Shown here: positions 1 through 8,286 of the stretch, in pieces | Position numbering within the stretch: position 1 is the first letter of the stretch | Layout of the letters: every line of letters starts with the position of its first letter | Source: an uncultured Acidobacteriota bacterium | GTDB lineage: Bacteria > Acidobacteriota > Vicinamibacteria > Fen-336 | Assembly (NCBI GenBank): GCA_902826455.1 | Contig: CADEEV010000020.1 | Span: 18,721 to 82,720 of the forward strand | Direction of reading: 5' to 3' | DNA: 64,000 nucleotides | The notes under the pieces: generated by a model | The model's database searches: none | What the model was told of the DNA's origin: nothing | Seen by the model: only the letters and a program-made list of their open reading frames with translations | Made by a program: the position numbers and the translations under genes

Positions 1-640
1 CGAGCGACGGGACCGGGACGAAGACCGCGCGGTTGACGTCGCGGGTGCGGATCGGCCCGCCCTTGCCCCGAGGTAGGGCCCGGCCCTCGAGGACGCCCAC
101 GACCTGGAAGAATTCGCCGCCGAGAGACAGCCGTTCGCCGCGCGGATCCTGGAGCGGGAACAGCTCGCGGGCGATGCTCGCACCCAGCACCACCGTGCGC
201 TTCGCTTCCCGCACGTCGAGGTCCGAGAGGAAGCGGCCCGAGCGCGAGCGCAGCCGCGCGGCGTCGGCATACGCCGGCGTCGTGCCTACGGCCACGACGT
301 CGGTGTGGCGGCTGCCGGCCTCGGCCGACAGGCGCGCCTCGCGCAGCGGGGCCACCGCCACCACGTTCGGCACCACGTTGCGCAACGACTCGGCGTCGCT
401 CAGCCGGAGGCCCGGACGCGGCGAGGCCTCCGTCGACGGGCGGGCGCGCACGGTGATCGTGTCGATGCCCAGGGCGCCGATCTGGGCGATCGCCTCGCGC
501 CGGGCGCCTTCGCCGACGGACGACATGGCGACGACGGCCGCGACGCCGAACACCACGCCCAGGATCGAGAGCGTCGAGCGCAGCTTGTGGAGCAGCAGGC
601 CGCGCATGCCGAGCCGCAGCAACGCCCGCGGCGGCATCAT
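1..640 (-). CDS. MacB-like ABC transporter permease, N-terminal part (cut by window edge)
   Basis: This is the permease of a MacAB/LolCE-type ABC system that works on substrates at the periplasmic face of the inner membrane. About 213 residues are visible, read from the ATG at 640, and the gene runs off the left edge. The start is fixed by a 4-bp ATGA overlap with the stop of the ATPase gene. Residues 10-45 form the cytoplasmic start and first membrane helix, with the usual family stretch LRSTLSILGVVFGVAAVVAM, followed by GEGAR. The rest matches the periplasmic MacB_PCD domain. It is the last visible gene of the outer membrane factor, fusion protein, TPR protein, ATPase, permease operon. The FtsX half is not visible, so integrity cannot be judged. 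Confidence 0.88.
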   Translation of the reverse strand, partial: MMPPRALLRLGMRGLLLHKLRSTLSILGVVFGVAAVVAMSSVGEGARREAIAQIGALGIDTITVRARPSTEASPRPGLRLSDAESLRNVVPNVVAVAPLREARLSAEAGSRHTDVVAVGTTPAYADAARLRSRSGRFLSDLDVREAKRTVVLGASIARELFPLQDPRGERLSLGGEFFQVVGVLEGRALPRGKGGPIRTRDVNRAVFVPVPSL

Positions 641-1314
641 CGACGATCCTCGCGCTCGACGCGGCCGTCGCGCAGATGGACGAGGCGCGGCGCGCGCCGG
701 CCGAGGGACTCGTTGTGGGTGACGAGGATGACCGTGCGTCCGTCCCGGTGCAGCTCCTCGAGGAGCCCGACGACGTCCTCGCCCGTCGCCGTGTCGAGGT
801 TCCCCGTCGGCTCGTCGGCGAGCAGGATGCGAGGCTCCGTCACGAGGGCACGCGCCACGGCCGCGCGCTGCGCCTCGCCGCCCGACAGCTCCGCGGGGCG
901 ATGATCCGCCCGGGGCAGCAAACCGACGCGCTCGAGCGACGCCAGGGCGCGCCGGCGGCACTCCGCTTCGTCGAGGCCGCGGTAGAGCAACGGGGTCTCC
1001 ACGTTCTCGGCGATCGTGAGCTGCGGGATCAGGTGGAAGGACTGGAACACGAAGCCGATCCGCTCGTTGCGGATGCGCGAGAGGGCGTCGTCGTCGAGAC
1101 CCGAGACCTCCGTGCCGCCGAGGACGTAGGCGCCTCCCGTCGGCCGGTCGAGGCAGCCCAGGATCGAGAGCAGGGTCGATTTGCCCGAGCCCGACGGGCC
1201 CATGATCGCGACCCACTCGCCCTCTTCGATCCCCAGGGACAGGCCCGCGAGGGCCGCCACCTCGCGCGTGCCGCGGGTGTAGACCTTGCGCACCGCCTGG
1301 AGCTCGACCAGCAC
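637..1314 (-). CDS. MacB/LolD-type ABC transporter ATP-binding protein
   Basis: A 225-residue nucleotide-binding subunit that would power the adjacent permease. It shows Walker A GPSGSGKST, the Q-loop in FVFQSFHL, the signature LSGGEAQR, Walker B ILLADEPTGNLD and the H-loop in LVTHNE, all at normal LolD/MacB spacing. The separate ATPase polypeptide differs from E. coli MacB, where ATPase and permease are fused. The start is taken as the GTG at 1314, six bases after the TPR gene stop, because it places the first beta strand (LVELQAVRKVY) at the usual N-terminal position. Its stop overlaps the permease start by 4 bp, so the two are probably translationally coupled. Confidence 0.93.
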   Translation of the reverse strand: MLVELQAVRKVYTRGTREVAALAGLSLGIEEGEWVAIMGPSGSGKSTLLSILGCLDRPTGGAYVLGGTEVSGLDDDALSRIRNERIGFVFQSFHLIPQLTIAENVETPLLYRGLDEAECRRRALASLERVGLLPRADHRPAELSGGEAQRAAVARALVTEPRILLADEPTGNLDTATGEDVVGLLEELHRDGRTVILVTHNESLGRRAPRLVHLRDGRVEREDRR

Positions 1315-1319
1315 GGCGT

Positions 1320-2780
1320 CTACCGCGGAAGGCCCGCGAGCTCCCAGGCTCCGCGCCGGAGTTGGAAGGTGAGGCTCTCCTCCGAGGGCGCCGGGGCCGC
1401 GCCGCGCCCGCCGATGATCACGTCGGTGCAGAGGATGGTGACGGCCGCGTTGTCGCCCTCCAGCGTCACGTCGAGGACGCGAACGTCCGTGGCCGCGTTG
1501 AGGGCGCCGAGGAAGGGCCGGAGGCGCTCCTGTCGGGCCTCGGCCGTGAGATCCGGCCGCGCCCGGGACAGGGCCTGGGCATCGCCGGACTCGAGAGCCT
1601 CGGTGTACGCGGCGACCGTCGCCTCGATGGCGCTGCGCAAGGCGGGCTCCGTCTGGGCGAGCGGCCCCTGGGGCAGCGTCGCCGCCGGCTCCGTGGTGGC
1701 CGGCGCCTCGTTCGGGCTCGGCGCCACCGTCGCCGCCGGCGAGCCGAGATTCGGCTGGACTCCGGTCGCGCCACGGCCCGACAGCAGCACCACCACGGCG
1801 ACCAGCAGCGCGCCTCCGCCGATGATGAGGGCCGGCGGCGTGCGATGCCGTCGCGTCCGCGGCAGCAGGATCTCCACGGGGACGAAGGGCAGCGAGCGAT
1901 CCGCGACCGCGTCCTCCGAGCGCCGTGGCTCGCGGCGGGGGGCGGGCCGCGGCAGGGTCGAGGCGCTCGGAGCCGTGAGCGGAGGCGGGCCGGCCACGGG
2001 CGCCGCGGCGGAGCGGGGGTTCTGGCGGGCGATAAACGCACGCCGCACCTCCTGGACCGCGGCCTGGGCCCGCGCATTGTCGGGATCCTCCTCGAGGACC
2101 GCCCGCAGGATCCTGAGCGCGCCGTCGAGGTCTCGCTGGGCGAGCAGCTCGACGCCCGCCCGGACCTGGAGCGCCGAGGCGCGCTTCCGGGCGCGCTCCG
2201 CGTCGAGGCGCTCGACCGCCCCGTGGGTCTCGCCCAGCATCGCGAGCAGCTCGGGATGATCGGGCGCCTGTCGCAGGCCGCGGCGCAGGTGGAAGATCGC
2301 GCGCCGATCCCATCCCGCGGCGCGCGCGTCGCGGGCGGCCTCGAGCGCCTTCTGCGCCTGGGCCCGAGCCATCCGCTCCAGCTCCCGGTCGGCCTCGGCC
2401 TCGGCTGTCGTCGCGCGCGGCCGGTCGCGCAGCCGGCCGAACAACGACAAGGCCACCGTGTGGTCCGGCACCAGCTTGAGGGCCGACGTCACGATCTTCT
2501 CGGCGGCGGCGAACTCGCCGGCCTCGAGAAGCCGTTCGGCCTCCACGATGCGCGCCTCGAGCTTCTCCCGTCGCCGGCCGCGCGTCAGCTCCTGGCGCGC
2601 GCGCTCGATGAGGGCGCGCGCCGTGAAGCTGTCGGGTCGCTCCTTGACGGCTCTCGAGGCGAGGACCATGGCCTTCTCGGCCTCGCCCCGCGCCAGGCTC
2701 TCCTCGGCGTCGAAGAGCAGCAGGCCGAAGGCGCGCTCGCGCTCCTCGCCCGGCGTCGGCTCTCCGGGCAGGGCCGTCAC
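1320..2780 (-). CDS. TPR-containing membrane protein with C-terminal NTF2-like region
   Basis: A 486-residue protein of unknown function encoded inside an efflux operon. Residues 15-250 are helical repeats of TPR type (for example around ALKLVPDH and VLEEDPDNARA). A Pro/Ala/Arg-rich linker follows, then one membrane helix at about 316-334. A Pro/Thr/Ala-rich stretch comes next, and residues 380-486 resemble an NTF2/SnoaL-like fold. The topology is probably cytoplasmic TPR and periplasmic C-terminus. The GTG start at 2780 overlaps the stop of the fusion protein gene by 4 bp (GTGA). A role as assembly or regulatory partner of the transporter is inferred only from position; I do not recognise a named family. 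Confidence 0.85.
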   Translation of the reverse strand: MTALPGEPTPGEERERAFGLLLFDAEESLARGEAEKAMVLASRAVKERPDSFTARALIERARQELTRGRRREKLEARIVEAERLLEAGEFAAAEKIVTSALKLVPDHTVALSLFGRLRDRPRATTAEAEADRELERMARAQAQKALEAARDARAAGWDRRAIFHLRRGLRQAPDHPELLAMLGETHGAVERLDAERARKRASALQVRAGVELLAQRDLDGALRILRAVLEEDPDNARAQAAVQEVRRAFIARQNPRSAAAPVAGPPPLTAPSASTLPRPAPRREPRRSEDAVADRSLPFVPVEILLPRTRRHRTPPALIIGGGALLVAVVVLLSGRGATGVQPNLGSPAATVAPSPNEAPATTEPAATLPQGPLAQTEPALRSAIEATVAAYTEALESGDAQALSRARPDLTAEARQERLRPFLGALNAATDVRVLDVTLEGDNAAVTILCTDVIIGGRGAAPAPSEESLTFQLRRGAWELAGLPR

Positions 2781-4420
2781 TGGCTCGTCTGCGATCCGAA
2801 GTCCGAGGGCGCCGCGGCCGGGTCGCGCAGCGCCACGCGCTCTCCCCTGCGCAGGCCGCTCTCGACCACCACGAAGTCCTGGTTGGAGGGCCCGACGACG
2901 ACGCTCCGAGCCTCGACGCCGCGTCCGCGCAGCACGTAGCAGACGTGGCTCCCGTCCTTCTCGAACACGGAGTCGAGGGGCACGAACAGGCTCTTGGCGC
3001 GCTCCTCGACCTCGATCTCGATGCGCGCCGTCATGCCGGGGCGCAGGCGCGGCTCGGACTCGTTGATCTGGATCGTCACGCCGAAGAACTTCGTGCCGCG
3101 CCGCTCCCTCTCCTCTTGCGCGAGCGTCCCCACGAGCGTCACCTTGCCGGTCAGGCGCAGGTCCGGGTAGGCCTCGACCCGCACGCGTACCGTCTGGTTC
3201 TTCTCGACCTTGTGGATGTCCGTCTCGCGGATCTTGCTCTCGACGATCATCTTGGAGATGTCGGGCAGGATCAGCAGCGGCTGATTCGCCCACACCTGAT
3301 CCCCGACCTGGGGCTTGCGCTGTTCCGACCCGAAGAACACGTCCTTGTAGACCACGATGCCCGCCACGTCGGCGCGCACCTCGGTGCGGTTCAGCTGCTG
3401 ATGGGCGAGCGCCAGCTTGCTCATGAGCTCCTGGATGCGCGCGCTCGCCGAGGAGATCGCCGATCGCTTCAGCTCGACCTTGTAGTCGGCGGCGACCGTG
3501 AGCTCCTTGAAGTTCTCCTTGCTCATGGTGGCGTCGGCCCGCGCCTGGGACAGCTCCAGCGGCCGTCCGAAGTCCATGAGGGCGTTCTTGCGGCGCTTGG
3601 CGAGCTCGAGGTCCTCTTTCGCGCGCTCGACTTGCTGCTCGGCGCGCTCGAGCTCCTGCTTGGTGATGAAGCCCTCGGCCAGCAGGGGCTTCAGGTCGTC
3701 GAAGTTCGACTGCGCCTTCTGGAGCTCGCGCTCCGCGTTCGTGACGGCGGCGGCCGCCTCGTCCTCGCGGAGCCGACCCTTGCCCTGCTGGACGTCCTTC
3801 AGCTCGAGCTCGCTGCGCTCGAGCTTCTGGCGGGCGAGAGCGAGGTCTTCGCGGTTCGCGATGTCCTGGAGCTTCAGGTCCTGCTGCGCCTTGCCCAGGT
3901 CCGCCTGGGCCTGGGTGAGGAGCGCCTCGCTGCGGCGGATCTCCTCCTCGAAGGGAGCCGAGTCGAAGAGCAGCAGCATGTCTCCCTTCTGGACGAGCTT
4001 GCCCTCGGGAGCCATGGCGACGATCTTGGCCTGGTTGCTCTGGATGGACGACGAGTAGGTCACGGACAGCAGGGCCTGGAGCGTGCCGGACTCGACGATC
4101 GAGACGTGGAAGGGCCCTTCCGCCACCACGGCGTTGGGGAAGCGCTCGGCGGCGCTCGTCCGGAAGATCGACAGCGTCGCGTAGAGGGCCAAGGCGGCCA
4201 GGGTCACGAGGACGGCGGTACGCCGCGGCCGTCGCCGCGCCGTGACGCTCGCCGCCCGCAGGCGCTCCAGGGTCCAGGCGTTGCGCCGCAGCCAGGGCCG
4301 CGCCTCTTCCAGCAAGGCTCGGCTTTCGACGCCGAGGCGGCGGCCGTAGGACACGGACGTCGCGCGGGCTCGAGCCAGGAGCCGCCCGACGCGGTCGCTC
4401 GTCATGGCCGGGGTGCTCAC
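2777..4420 (-). CDS. HlyD/MacA-type efflux membrane fusion protein
   Basis: A periplasmic adaptor of 547 residues that links inner membrane transporter and outer membrane channel. An Arg-rich cytoplasmic N-terminus of about 68 residues precedes one membrane anchor at about 69-86. A lipoyl/barrel-sandwich half (GTLQALLSVTYSSS) leads into a long alpha-helical hairpin rich in Lys/Glu/Gln (roughly residues 165-320). The second lipoyl half, the beta-barrel and the membrane-proximal domain follow. The N-terminal extension is longer than in MacA. The GTG at 4420 is chosen because it overlaps the TolC-like gene stop by 4 bp as elsewhere in this operon; the ATG at 4405 is an alternative. Confidence 0.92.
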   Translation of the reverse strand: MSTPAMTSDRVGRLLARARATSVSYGRRLGVESRALLEEARPWLRRNAWTLERLRAASVTARRRPRRTAVLVTLAALALYATLSIFRTSAAERFPNAVVAEGPFHVSIVESGTLQALLSVTYSSSIQSNQAKIVAMAPEGKLVQKGDMLLLFDSAPFEEEIRRSEALLTQAQADLGKAQQDLKLQDIANREDLALARQKLERSELELKDVQQGKGRLREDEAAAAVTNAERELQKAQSNFDDLKPLLAEGFITKQELERAEQQVERAKEDLELAKRRKNALMDFGRPLELSQARADATMSKENFKELTVAADYKVELKRSAISSASARIQELMSKLALAHQQLNRTEVRADVAGIVVYKDVFFGSEQRKPQVGDQVWANQPLLILPDISKMIVESKIRETDIHKVEKNQTVRVRVEAYPDLRLTGKVTLVGTLAQEERERRGTKFFGVTIQINESEPRLRPGMTARIEIEVEERAKSLFVPLDSVFEKDGSHVCYVLRGRGVEARSVVVGPSNQDFVVVESGLRRGERVALRDPAAAPSDFGSQTSQ

Positions 4421-5970
4421 TGGACGAACTCCGTCTTGAGGTCCAGGGTGCCGACGACCCGCAGGAGCTGGACCCGGGCCACCTGGAAATCGGTGAGCAG
4501 GCCCACGAGGGCGGTGCGCGCCGAGACCAGGCTGCCCTCGGCGTCGATCACGTCGAAGTTCGAGGCGAGGCCGCGCTGGTAGCGCAGCGTCGCGAGCCGC
4601 AGCTGCTGCGAGGAGAAGTCGACGCTCTTGCGCTGCAGGTCGATGCTCTTGCGCAGGCGCTCGAGGCTGCGAACGGCGCTCAGCACCTCGCCCTCGGTCT
4701 GCTGCTCGTTCTGGGCGAGGGCGCGCTTGCGGGCCGCGAGGTCGAGCTCCGCGATCGCCTTCGCGGCCCGGTCCTGGCTGCGTTCCAGGGGATAGGCGCT
4801 CGCGATCGAGAGGTTCCAGCGCGAGTCCGAGACCCGGATCGCGTCGCCATAGCTCGGACCGAAGCCCACCTTGCTGAAGGTCAGGTTGAGGTCGAGCTGG
4901 GGCAGCAGGTTCTGCTTGGCGAGGGACAGGTTGCGCTCGGAGTCGTGGATCTGGTCGCGGGCCTCCTCGAGCTCGAGGCGGTTGGCGAGGGCCTTCTGCA
5001 CGAGGATCTCGGTGGGCTCGAGCTCGAGGGTCACGTCGTCGGCCAGGGGCCGGTCCTCGGGTTCGACCGGCTCCGAGGGGGCGAGCCCGAGGGTCAGGCG
5101 AAAGGACTCCAGGGCGTTGTCGAGGGCGGCCCGGGCCTGCACCAGCGATTCCTGGGTCTGGGAGGACTGGAGTTCGGCGCGGAAGACGTCGAGCTTGCTG
5201 GCGAGCCCGACCTGCATGCGGGCCTCGGACGCCTCGCGCAGGCCGCTGCTGCGTTTCAGGCTCTGGCGCGACACCCCGAGCAAGGAGCGCTGGCGCACGA
5301 TCTGGTAGTAGGCCGACGTGACCTCGATCGCGAGACGCTGCTTCGCGAGCTCGTAGAACCGCTCCTGCGCCACGCGCGAACGGACGCTGTTGCGCAGGTC
5401 GAAGAACGTGGCGTTCGGGCCGAACCCGCGCAGCAGCGGCTGGTTCAGGGTGGCCCGGAAGTCCGTGCCCTTGCCCGCGGGGGCGCCCGCCGCGCTCGCG
5501 TCGAACTCGCTGAAGGCGGCGCTGCCCGAGATCGAGCCGCCGAGCCAGGGCAGGCGCTCGGAAACGTCGGCTCCGAACGTCGAGACGTCCTCGCCCCTCT
5601 GATAGCGGGGAGTGACGCGGGGAAGGAACTGGCCGCGGGCGGCCTTCTCGCGGAAACGCGCGGCCAGGACCGAGTCGTTGGAAGCGAGCAGCCCGAAGTT
5701 GCGCTCCAGGGCGATGGCGATCGCCTCCGGGAGGCTGACCGTGGTCGCTCCCGGGGTGACGCCCTCCGCCTCTTCCTTGAGCAGCCCCCCAGGCAGAGCC
5801 TGGGCGGTCTCGTCGGTCGGCTCCGGGGGATCGGCGCGCGGCGCGTCCTGCGGGGCCACCGGGGTAAGGGCCAGGTCGGGCGGAGGAGCGCTCTCCTGCG
5901 CCCCCGATCCTGAGGCGGCCGCCAGAAATGCGAGGCTCATGCAGCACATCCACCCACGGAACTTATCCAC
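4417..5970 (-). CDS. TolC-family outer membrane efflux protein
   Basis: The first gene of the efflux operon encodes an outer membrane factor of about 517 residues. It has two related long-helix repeats, each with the TolC-type pattern (for example the segment around AIELDLAARKRALAQNEQQ), and forms the trimeric exit duct for the adjacent fusion protein. The start is uncertain. The GTG at 5970 gives a classic signal peptide (MDKFRGWMCCMSLAFLAAAS, then GSGAQ). The ATG at 5949 gives a shorter one lacking the basic n-region. The ATG at 6000 would place the AT-rich regulatory stretch inside the gene and overlap the divergent ZIP gene. No good ribosome binding site marks any of them. Confidence 0.9.
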   Translation of the reverse strand: MDKFRGWMCCMSLAFLAAASGSGAQESAPPPDLALTPVAPQDAPRADPPEPTDETAQALPGGLLKEEAEGVTPGATTVSLPEAIAIALERNFGLLASNDSVLAARFREKAARGQFLPRVTPRYQRGEDVSTFGADVSERLPWLGGSISGSAAFSEFDASAAGAPAGKGTDFRATLNQPLLRGFGPNATFFDLRNSVRSRVAQERFYELAKQRLAIEVTSAYYQIVRQRSLLGVSRQSLKRSSGLREASEARMQVGLASKLDVFRAELQSSQTQESLVQARAALDNALESFRLTLGLAPSEPVEPEDRPLADDVTLELEPTEILVQKALANRLELEEARDQIHDSERNLSLAKQNLLPQLDLNLTFSKVGFGPSYGDAIRVSDSRWNLSIASAYPLERSQDRAAKAIAELDLAARKRALAQNEQQTEGEVLSAVRSLERLRKSIDLQRKSVDFSSQQLRLATLRYQRGLASNFDVIDAEGSLVSARTALVGLLTDFQVARVQLLRVVGTLDLKTEFVQ

Positions 5971-5975
5971 GTGAC

Positions 5976-5994
5976 GCAACAGATTATCATTACC
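5976..5994. promoter_or_regulatory. Candidate Fur/Zur-family operator
   Basis: On the minus strand the 19 bases read GGTAATGATAATCTGTTGC. They match the classical 19-bp Fur box at 14 of 19 positions by my count, with 11 consecutive matches. The site lies in the short gap between the divergent TolC-like and ZIP metal transporter genes and is conspicuously AT-rich for this genome. A metal-responsive repressor of the Fur family acting on the ZIP gene is plausible. It is inferred from the match and the context only. Confidence 0.45.
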
Positions 5995-5998
5995 AAAC

Positions 5999-6748
5999 AT
6001 GAACCCGGGGTCGCCCTTCGCCTGGAGCCTGCTGTTGGGTACCGCCGCGGCCGCGGCCAACATCGCCGGCGGCCTCGTGGTGACGGCACGACGCGAGTGG
6101 AACCTCCTTCTGCTCAAGTACTTCGTGGCCCTGGGCGCCGGCTTCATGCTGGCCGCCACCTTCCTGCGGATGCTGCCCGAGTCGCTGTCGCTGTCCCCGC
6201 ATGCCGCCCCGCTGGTCCTGGCCGGCTACCTGCTCGTGCACTTCTTCGAGCACACGGTCGCTCCTCACTTCCACTTCGGGGAAGAGGTGCACGACGACGT
6301 CATGATGGACCGGACGGTCAGCACCTCGGCGCTGGTCGGCCTGTCGATCCACACGTTCTTCGACGGTGTCTCGATCGCCTCGGGTTTCCTGATCTCGGTG
6401 CCTCTCGGGCTGCTGATCTTCTTCGCGGTCTTCCTCCACAAGTTCCCGGAAGGCTTCACCGTCGCCTCGATCGCCCTGGCTTCGGGCCGGGGACCGCGTG
6501 GGGCGCTGATCGCGACCGGCATCCTGGCGGCTTCGACGCTGCTGGGCGTCGCCTTCATGCACCACTTCGCGTTCGCCGTGGCCTGGGCCCTCCCCGTCTC
6601 GACGGGCGTCACCCTCTACGTCGCGGCCAGCGACCTGATTCCCGAAGTCAACGAGGAGCGGGGCATACGCATGGCTCTCGTCGTGTTCCTCGGCGTCGCC
6701 CTGTTCGCGATCAGCGAGCACCTGCTCGAGGCCCTCACGGGTCGCTGA
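5999..6748 (+). CDS. ZIP-family divalent metal transporter
   Basis: A 249-residue inner membrane protein with about eight hydrophobic segments. It carries the ZIP signature helices: H118 TFFDG in helix IV and H147 KFPEG in helix V, which form the binuclear metal site. The loop at residues 81-98 is rich in His, Glu and Asp, typical of the metal-sensing loop between helices III and IV. It probably imports Zn2+ or another divalent metal; the substrate cannot be decided from sequence. The ATG at 5999 starts one base from an alternative minus-strand ATG. Its stop codon overlaps the next ATG (TGATG), coupling it to the M16 peptidase pair, which are zinc enzymes of the cell envelope. Confidence 0.93.
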   Translation: MNPGSPFAWSLLLGTAAAAANIAGGLVVTARREWNLLLLKYFVALGAGFMLAATFLRMLPESLSLSPHAAPLVLAGYLLVHFFEHTVAPHFHFGEEVHDDVMMDRTVSTSALVGLSIHTFFDGVSIASGFLISVPLGLLIFFAVFLHKFPEGFTVASIALASGRGPRGALIATGILAASTLLGVAFMHHFAFAVAWALPVSTGVTLYVAASDLIPEVNEERGIRMALVVFLGVALFAISEHLLEALTGR

Positions 6749-8286
6749 TGCGCTCTGCCTCCACGCTCGTCCTGGCCGTCCTCGTCGCCATGGGCCTGAC
6801 GGCGTCCGCGGCCGAGAAGCCCGAGATCGCGGTCGAGGAGTTCCGGCTCGCGAACGGCATGAAATGGCTGCTCTTCGAGCGCCACGAGAGCCCGACGATC
6901 TCCGCGGGCTGGGTGGCCCACGTCGGCTCGGCCAACGAGCGCCCGGGAATCACCGGGATCAGCCACTTCTTCGAGCACATGATGTTCAAGGGCACCCGCG
7001 TGATCGGCACGACCGACATCGCGACGGACCTGAGGCTGATCGACGAACAGGAGAGCGTGCGCGAGCAGATGCGGGGCGAGCTCGTGACGATGCGGGAGCG
7101 CCTGCGCAGGGGCGAGATCGACGATCTCGTGAAGCCCGAGAACCAGACCGAGCGCTACCGCGAGCTCGACCGGCAGTTCGCGGGCCTCGTGGCCCGGCAG
7201 CGCGAGACGATCGTGAAAGACCAGCTCGACCAGATCTACACGACGAACGGCGGCGAGTTCATGAACGCCTCGACGAACGAGGACTTCACGGTCTACTACA
7301 TCCGCGTCCCGAAGAACCGCCTGGAGCTGTGGGCGTGGCTCGAGTCGGACCGGCTGCTGAACCCCGTGTTCCGCGAGTTCTACAGCGAACGCGACGTGGT
7401 CTTCGAGGAACGCCGGCTGCGCACGGAGTCGACGCCCCTCGGCAAGTTCGACGAGGACTTCAACGCCACCTTCTGGGAAGCGCATCCCTACGGCTGGCCC
7501 GTGGTGGGTTGGGCCTCGGACATCCCGACCTACACCCTCGCCCAGGCGAAGGACTACTTCGCGACCTACTACGCCCCCAACAACCTGACGGGCGTCCTCG
7601 TGGGCGACTTCGAGTCCTCGGACGTGAGGCCCCTTCTCGAGCGCTACTTCGGCCGGATCCCGCGTGGCGCGGTGGCGCCGCCCGAGATGGTGACCTTCGA
7701 GCCGAAGGGCGTCGCCGAGAAGCGCTACCTCGCCGAGGCGGAGACGTCGCCCACGGTGCGCATCTGGTGGAAGGGTGTGCCCTTCGTCCACAAGGACCGC
7801 GCCGCCCTCGACCTGTTGTCGGACCTGCTCTCCGGCCGCACGGGACGGCTCTACAAGGGGCTCGTGCTCGGTCGGCAGGTCGCGAACCAGGCTGGCGCCT
7901 CGGTCGACTTCAAGAAGTACGCCGGCAGTTTCGAGGTCGAGTGCACGGTCAAGGACGGCAAGCCGCCGGCCGAGGTCGAGGCCGCCGTCTACGAGGAGAT
8001 CGCCCGGCTCCAGAAGGAGCCGCCGACGTCCGAGGAGCTCGAGAAGGTCAAGAACCAGTTCAAGGCGAACTCCTACCGCAAGCTCTCGAGCCCGACGTTC
8101 ATCATGTTCCAGCTGCTGTCGTACGCAGGCGAAGGCGACTGGAAGTACATCAACACGGCGGCTGCCGAGGTGGAGGCCGTCACCGGCGCCGACATCCAGC
8201 GCGTCGCGAGGCAGTACTTCGCCCGGGAAGACCGCACCGTCGGCGTTTTCGTGCGCAAGGCCGACGCGAAGGCGGTGGAGCCTTGA
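6748..8286 (+). CDS. M16-family zinc metallopeptidase, catalytic member
   Basis: A 512-residue secreted or periplasmic inverzincin-type protease. A signal peptide (residues 1-22, ending ASAAEK) precedes the N-terminal M16 domain with H73-FFEH-77, the HxxEH zinc and catalytic motif. The third zinc ligand is probably E220 in VVFEERR. An insert of about 80 Lys/Glu/Arg-rich residues separates the motif from NGGEFMNAS. The C-terminal half is the M16C domain. The gene overlaps the ZIP stop by 1 bp and is followed by a non-catalytic M16 partner, the arrangement seen in heterodimeric bacterial M16B peptidases. The target peptide is unknown. Confidence 0.94.
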   Translation: MRSASTLVLAVLVAMGLTASAAEKPEIAVEEFRLANGMKWLLFERHESPTISAGWVAHVGSANERPGITGISHFFEHMMFKGTRVIGTTDIATDLRLIDEQESVREQMRGELVTMRERLRRGEIDDLVKPENQTERYRELDRQFAGLVARQRETIVKDQLDQIYTTNGGEFMNASTNEDFTVYYIRVPKNRLELWAWLESDRLLNPVFREFYSERDVVFEERRLRTESTPLGKFDEDFNATFWEAHPYGWPVVGWASDIPTYTLAQAKDYFATYYAPNNLTGVLVGDFESSDVRPLLERYFGRIPRGAVAPPEMVTFEPKGVAEKRYLAEAETSPTVRIWWKGVPFVHKDRAALDLLSDLLSGRTGRLYKGLVLGRQVANQAGASVDFKKYAGSFEVECTVKDGKPPAEVEAAVYEEIARLQKEPPTSEELEKVKNQFKANSYRKLSSPTFIMFQLLSYAGEGDWKYINTAAAEVEAVTGADIQRVARQYFAREDRTVGVFVRKADAKAVEP

